From NCBI RefSeq assembly GCF_040802235.1, contig NC_133166.1:1116001-1180000 (forward strand): a stretch of DNA of 64,000 bases, in the 5' to 3' direction. Positions 58,670-64,000 of the stretch are shown in pieces. Every line of letters starts with the position of its first letter. Position 1 is the first letter of the stretch. The notes beneath the pieces were generated by a model. It ran no database searches, was not told where the DNA came from, and saw only the letters and a list, made by a program, of their open reading frames with translations. Both the position numbers and the translations under genes were made by a program. The stretch is from Manis javanica. Its lineage: Eukaryota > Chordata > Mammalia > Pholidota > Manidae.

Positions 58670-59222
58670 TACACTGTGACCAAGTGTAGCTTATCCTAGA
58701 AATACAAGAATTGTTTAACATTCCAGGAAAAATCAATGTAATTCATCATATTAATAAACACAAGATCATCCATGATCATCCATGATCAAACACTTTTTGA
58801 TATCCCAGTGCATACAGGAAAATATTTTCACAAAATCAAAACTCCATTCCTTATTTAAAAACAAAAACAAGAACTTATATCAAACTAGAAATCATGGGAA
58901 CTTCCTTAACTTGCTAAAGGGCATCTATGAAAAATCTGTATGATGAATAGTCAAAGACTGAAAATTTTCCCTTAAGACCAAGAACAGGACAAGAATTTGC
59001 ATTCTCATTGCTTCTATTCAACATTGTATTGGAAAGGATATAAGTCAGACAAAGAAAGACAAATATCGTATGATCTGACTTACATGTAAAATCTAAAAAA
59101 ACCAAGCTCATAGAAACAGAGATCAGATTTGTGATTGCCAGTGGTGGAGTGGGGGGTAGCAAGGTTGGCAGGGAATTGGATGCAGGAGTCAAAAGATACA
59201 AACTTCCAGTTACAAGATAAAA
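58670..59222 (+). mobile_element. Outer L1 LINE, left part
   Basis: Sense ORF2 RT-region words (tagcttatcctagaaataca, tcatcatattaataaacaca) are followed by a large internal deletion and then 3' UTR (attgccagtggtggagtggg, caaacttccagttacaagat). It resumes at 61,300 beyond an inserted L1. Confidence 0.82.
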
Positions 59223-61275
59223 AAGTTTTTTTAAAAACATTTAACAAAAATCAACATCCAATCATGATAAAAACTCAACAAAATGGATATAGCAGGTACA
59301 TATCTCAAAGTAATAAAGGCCATATATGCAAACTCATAGCTAACATCATACTCAGCAGTGAAAAGGTGAAAGCTTTTCCTCTAAGATAAGGAACAATACA
59401 ATGATGTCCATTCTCACCAGTTTTATTTAATATAATATGGAGATCTTGACCACAGCAATCAGATAAGAAAAAGAGATAAAAGGCATCCAAATTGGCAAGG
59501 AAGAAGTAAAATTGTCACTATTTACAGATGACATGATATCATATATAGAAAACCCTAAAGACACCACCAAAAAATTATTAGAACTAATAATTGTATTCAG
59601 CAAAGTTGCAGGATACAAAATCAATACACAAAAGTCTGTTGCATTCTTATACACTAACAATGAACTAGCAGAAACAAAAATCAAGAAAACAATTCCATTT
59701 ACAATTACATCAAAAAGAATAAAATACCTAGGAATGAACCTAACCAAGGAGGTAAGACCTATACTCTGAAAACTATAAGACACTCACGAGAGAAATTAAA
59801 GAAGACACAAATAAAAGGAAATCTATCCCATGATCATGGATAGGAAGAATTAATATTGTCAAAATGGACATCCTGCCCAAAGCAATTAACAGATTCAGTG
59901 CAATCCATATCAAAATACCAATGACATTTTTCAATGAACTCTAAGAACAAATAATCCTAAAATTCACATGGAACCACAAAAGACCCCACATAGCCAAACC
60001 AATCTTGAGAAAGAAATACCAAGTCAGGGGTGTTATGCTCCCTGACTTGAGGCTATACTACAAAGCTAGAGTAATCAAAACAGTATGGTACTGGCACAAA
60101 AGCGGATCCATAGATCAATGAACCTACACATATACGGTCGATTAATATATGATAAACAGAGAACCCTGATATAAACCTACACATATGTGGTCAATTAATA
60201 TATGATAAACAGAGAACCCTGATATAAACCTACACATATGTGGTCAATTAATATATGATAAAAGAGCCATGAATATACAGTAGGAAAAAGACAGTCTCTT
60301 CAATAACTGGTATTGGGAAAACTAGACAGCTACATGCAAAGAATGAAACTGGATTACTGTCTAACTGCACACACAAAACATTCCTAATCATTAAGAAAAT
60401 GCAAGTCAAAACCACAATGAGATTATCACCTCAAACCAGTTAGAATGGCCACCATCCAAAAGACAAGAAATAACAAGTGTTGACAAGGATGTGAAGGAAA
60501 GGGAACCTTCCTAGACTGTTGGTGTGAATGTAAATTGGTGCAGCCACTCTGGAAAGCAGAATGGAGTTTCCTCAAAAACCTAAAACCACAAATACCATTC
60601 AACCCAGTAATTCCTCTTCAAAGAATATGCCAAAAGAGAACACAAAATCCCTGATTCAAAAAGATATATGTACCTCTATGTTTATTGCTACATTATTTAC
60701 AATAGCTAACACCCAAAGTGTCCATCAATAGATAAATAGATAAAAAATACACAATAGAACATATTCAGCCATAAAAAAAGAAATCCTGACATTTTCAACA
60801 ACATGATGCATCAAGAGGGTATTATGTTCAGTAAAATAAACCAAGCAGAGAAAGACAAATACCATATGATTTCACTTGTTTGTGAATATAAAAACAAAGC
60901 AAAACAGAATAAACAAAATAGCAGTAGATTCATAGACACTGAGAAGTAACTAGTGGTTACCATAGGGGAGGGGTTGGAGTCATCAGTGGGTAGGGAGGGT
61001 GATAAAAGAGCACAAAAATTCTCAATCACATAAGTTGGTCATGGGATGGTAGTACTACATGGGAATATAGCCAATGGTTCTATAAAGTTCTCCTATGTTG
61101 ACAGATAGTAACTGTCTGTTGAGGTGAGGATTTAATAATATGGGTAACTGTTGAACCACTGTGTTGTATAAGAAATATAAGATTGTATATCAATGATATG
61201 TATAATATATATATATACCAATGTAAACCAATATAAGATTATATATCATTGATATTTCAATAAAAACAGGAAGTT
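59223..61275 (+). mobile_element. Inner L1 LINE, 5'-truncated in ORF2, with 3' UTR
   Basis: It starts within the reverse transcriptase region (aaaatcaacatccaatcatg) and includes the polymerase active-site stretch ([14 protein letters not shown], with an FTDD motif, at 59,512 on). ORF2 runs to about 60,850, followed by 3' UTR with aggggaggggttggagtcat and a tail (atttcaataaaaacagg). ORF2 is broken by stops, a 53-base triplication near 60,122 and a deletion near 60,390. Same 3' UTR type as 3,392-4,075. Confidence 0.92.
60122..60270 (+). repeat. 53-bp tandem triplication inside L1
   Basis: acctacacatat...ggtc...attaatatatgataaa recurs at 60,122, 60,175 and 60,228 (exactly 53 bases apart). The third copy is partial and continues into normal L1 sequence. 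Confidence 0.97.
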
Positions 61276-61299
61276 GTAGAAGAATACATTACAATATCC

Positions 61300-61592
61300 T
61301 ACTTTAAAACTTACAGAAAAATATAAGTAAGTTCTGCACATGTAATGTACAAATGATGACTGTAGTTAACAATACTGTATTGTATATTTGAAAGTTGCTA
61401 ATTGAGTAGAACATAAAAGGTCTCATCACAAAGGGAAAAAACTTTTGTAGCTGTGAGGTAATGAGTGTTAACTAAACTTAATGGTAATAATTTCACAATA
61501 TTATACATGTATCAAATTATTATGTTGGGCAACTTAAATTTATACAATGTAATGTGTCAATTATATCTCAGTGGAAGAGGAAAAATGCTTAA

Positions 61593-61600
<8 letters not shown>
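61300..61600 (+). mobile_element. Outer L1 LINE, right part (3' end)
   Basis: taatgtacaaatgatgactg, taacaatactgtattgtata and tcaattatatctcagtggaa complete the L1 3' UTR interrupted at 59,222. Its A-rich tail became an (AAT)n tract. Confidence 0.88.

Positions 61601-61643
<43 letters not shown>
61594..61643. repeat. (AAT)n microsatellite
   Basis: About 16 AAT units grown from the L1 tail. Confidence 0.97.
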
Positions 61644-61645
<2 letters not shown>

Positions 61646-61734
61646 CAAAAAATAAAATGTCCCACAGGCTCAGAAGGCAGTGACCAAGGAGAACCAATGG
61701 TAGCGAGTTTGGAATATACCATTTCTTTAAATAC

Positions 61735-63745
61735 AAAACTATACTGGAGGTTTTGCCTAGTGCAATAAGGCAAGAAAAAGAAATAAAGTCAACCAAATTA
61801 GAAAGGAAGAAACAAAACATTTTATTTGTAAGCAACATAATGGTCTATGTAGAAAGTTCAATGAAATCTACAAAATAGCTACTGGAAGTAATAAGTGAAT
61901 TTAACAAGGTGGCAAGATCAGTATAAAAATGTAATGATATTTCTGTACATGAGCAAGGAACAATTGGAAATGGAAATTTAAAAATCAATAGCATTACAAT
62001 GGCATTAAACATAATGGAATACTTAGGGGTAAATCTGACAAGATTTGAAAAGTCTGTACACTCAAAGCACAAAACACTGATGGAAGAAATTATACAAGAC
62101 CTAAATAAAAGGTGATAGATATATCAATCTTATGGGTCAGAAGGATCAATATTGACAATATGTCAATGCCCCCCAAATTGATCAATAAGGTTAAATGCAA
62201 TCCCAATCAAAATTACAAGACATTTTTATAGAAATTGGATTTTAAAATCATATGGAAATTCAGAGAACCTAAAATAATTAAAATGAGTATGAAAATGGAT
62301 GAAGCTGAAGGACTAGTACTATGTGATTCCTAGACTTAATAATATTCAACACAGTGTAGTGGTGGTGTAAAAATAGGCAAATAGATCACAGGAACAGACT
62401 AGAGCCCAGAAATGGGCCTATACATACATAGAAAATTGATTTCAACAAAGGTGCAAAGGGAACTCCATGGAGAAAAGAGTCTTTCCAACACATGGTGCTG
62501 GAACAATTGGATATCCATATACAAAATATTTGCTTTGATCCATATTTTTTCCATGTACAAAACAACTCAAATGGATCCTAGACATAAATGTAAAACCTGA
62601 AACTATAAACTTCTAGAGGACAAAGGAGAAAATCTTTGCAACCACGGGGATAAGCAAATATTTCTTAAATATAATTAAAAAAGCACAATCCATGAATGGC
62701 AAAATTGATAAATGGGACTTCATAAAAATTAAAAGTGTTTAGTCTTTGAAGGACACTGTTAAGAGTAACAAAAGATAATGCAGAAACTAGGAAAAAATAT
62801 TTGCCGATCACATATCTCATCAAGGACTTGTATCCAGAAATATATAGAGCTCTCAAATAACAATCATGAGAAAACTGAAAGGCCACTTCAAAATGGGCAG
62901 AATATTTGAACAAATACTTCACCAAAGAAGATATACCAATGGCAACTGAACACACTAAAAGACTAAACACCAACAACATTCCTCACCAGAGAAATGCAAA
63001 CTAAAACCCCATTGAAGCACCACTACATACCTAGTGGAATGCTAGCATCACAAAGGGTGGTCATGCCAAGCGTTGGTGAGGATGCAGAGGGTCCGGGACT
63101 CTCATGCACTGTGATGGAAATGTTAAGTGACACAACCCTTTGGAAAACAGTTTGGTAGTTTCTTAAAAAGTTAATCATATATATTTACCTACTATATGAT
63201 CCAACTATTCTACTCCCTAGATAGTTTCCTAAGAGAAATAAAGTGTAAATCCATACAAAGACTTTTCACAAATGTTTATAGCAACCTTATTTAAAATAGC
63301 CGAAAACTAGAAATAACCAAAATACATATCACTGGGTGAATGAATACACAAACGATGGTAGAGAAGAGTACACAGCAATAGTAAGGAAAGAACTGGTGAT
63401 ACCCACAACAATATTAATGACTCTCAAAATAATTATGTCAAGTGAAAAAAGTCAGATATGAGTCCATTTATAGAAGCTGTATATGAAATTCTAAGAAATT
63501 CTAATTAATGTGCAGAGAAAAAAACAGATCAGTGGTTGTCTGGGGGCATAAGAGGGTGGGTGGTGGGAAAGGGCACATGAAAGAAAATACAATGGGGTGA
63601 AAGGAAACTTTGGGGAGTGATGTGTATGTTCATTATCTTGATTGAGGGGATGGCTTCATGGGCATTTTCACATGTTAAAATTTAATAAGTTGTATGCTTT
63701 AAGTATGTGCAGTTTTATTGCCTGTCAATTATACTTCAATGAAGC
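61735..63745 (+). mobile_element. Older L1 LINE (L1M), ORF2 and 3' UTR
   Basis: Sense order: RT end (ggaggttttgcctagtgcaa), ORF2 C-terminus (ggaacaattggatatccata, aaactaaaaccccattgaag), 3' UTR (tcagtggttgtctgggggca, gtcaattatacttcaatgaa). More diverged than the two L1s upstream; all frames are broken. Confidence 0.88.
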
Positions 63746-64000
63746 TGTTTTTTCAGTCTTAGAAAATCAGAACACACATCTTATGAGACCATAGATGACA
63801 GATAAATCCATGATAGAGAAGCGTAGAACAAAATAATGAAATACATATTTTTAATGCAGTTAAATGGTAAGAAATGACAATCATCAGTGTTTGGAAAGGA
63901 ATCTTTAATTCTTAGGTGATTGCTGAAGATTAAAGAAGACAGGAATGTAAAGTAGGTGACTGCTCAGAGGCACTGCACTGATGAACTACTTATTGACGGA
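63746..64000. other. Right edge, nothing recognised
   Basis: No gene or repeat identified in the last 255 bases. Confidence 0.35.

Noticed and set aside
59427-59783. Reverse frame of 118 codons and forward frame of 85 codons as genes
   Set aside because: The forward frame is the L1 reverse transcriptase core and the reverse frame is its shadow.

Overview
The window is nuclear DNA of a placental mammal. It holds intronless class II olfactory receptor (OR) coding exons in a dense bed of ancient mammalian repeats (L2, MIR, MER20, MER5-like hAT, MLT1-type MaLR LTRs) and several generations of L1. There is no Alu, B1/B2, or recognisable carnivore, horse or ruminant tRNA-SINE. The L1 3' ends resemble types I associate with laurasiatherian mammals, so that clade is the best guess, but the species cannot be named.

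OR content, all on the + strand. Two related family-10-like receptor types, called A and B here, alternate as A-B-A-B-A and are followed by one family-1 gene. A1 (2-322) is the 3' third of a gene cut by the window edge. B1 (15,286-15,697) is a pseudogene that has lost its start codon and everything after transmembrane helix 3. A2 (23,998-24,942) is an intact 314-residue receptor. B2 (40,935-41,878) is full length except for one 1-base frameshift. A3 (about 42,495-42,823) is a decayed 3' relic of an A gene. The family-1 gene (54,252-55,238, 328 residues) is intact. The A-B unit has been duplicated with a period of about 25 kb: the flanks of A1 and A2 align for about 1.5 kb downstream, and B1 and B2 align for some 150 bases upstream. 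Coding identity is far higher than flank identity, with a sharp edge in the A pair, which suggests gene conversion. The intact genes would be expressed as odorant GPCRs in olfactory neurons. They share no pathway beyond that and are not an operon.

Other gene-derived sequence: a processed pseudogene of ribosomal protein RPS27 lies on the - strand at 2,553-2,897, with recognisable 5' and 3' UTRs.

Repeats by region. 3.4-4.1 kb: L1 3' end. 5.9-7.4 kb: an L2 interrupted by a MIR that is itself split by an LTR. 7.4-11.3 kb: two antisense L1s with an inverted duplication at their junction. 13.0-13.9 kb: L1 fragment. 14.4-14.8 kb: a probable ERV LTR with an array of ETS-like sites. 17.4-18.7 kb: MaLR LTR, MER20 and L2. 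26-29.4 kb: L1/MaLR/L1/L1. 30.3-33.1 kb: L2, MIR and a GTG/ATG-rich microsatellite. 38.2-39.3 kb: old L1. 44.06-44.70 kb: an unassigned tandem repeat of about 114 bp. 46.05 and 48.10 kb: a 240-bp direct duplication. 50.8-51.6 kb: an MLT1 LTR with a clean solo LTR nested inside it. 51.7-52.1 kb: GATA microsatellite. 58.7-63.7 kb: a stack of three L1s, one inserted in another.

No tRNA or rRNA gene, CRISPR array or bacterial-type system is present. I found no convincing new biological system. The most interesting items are the OR conversion tract, the nearly intact B2 allele, the 114-bp tandem repeat and the 240-bp duplication.
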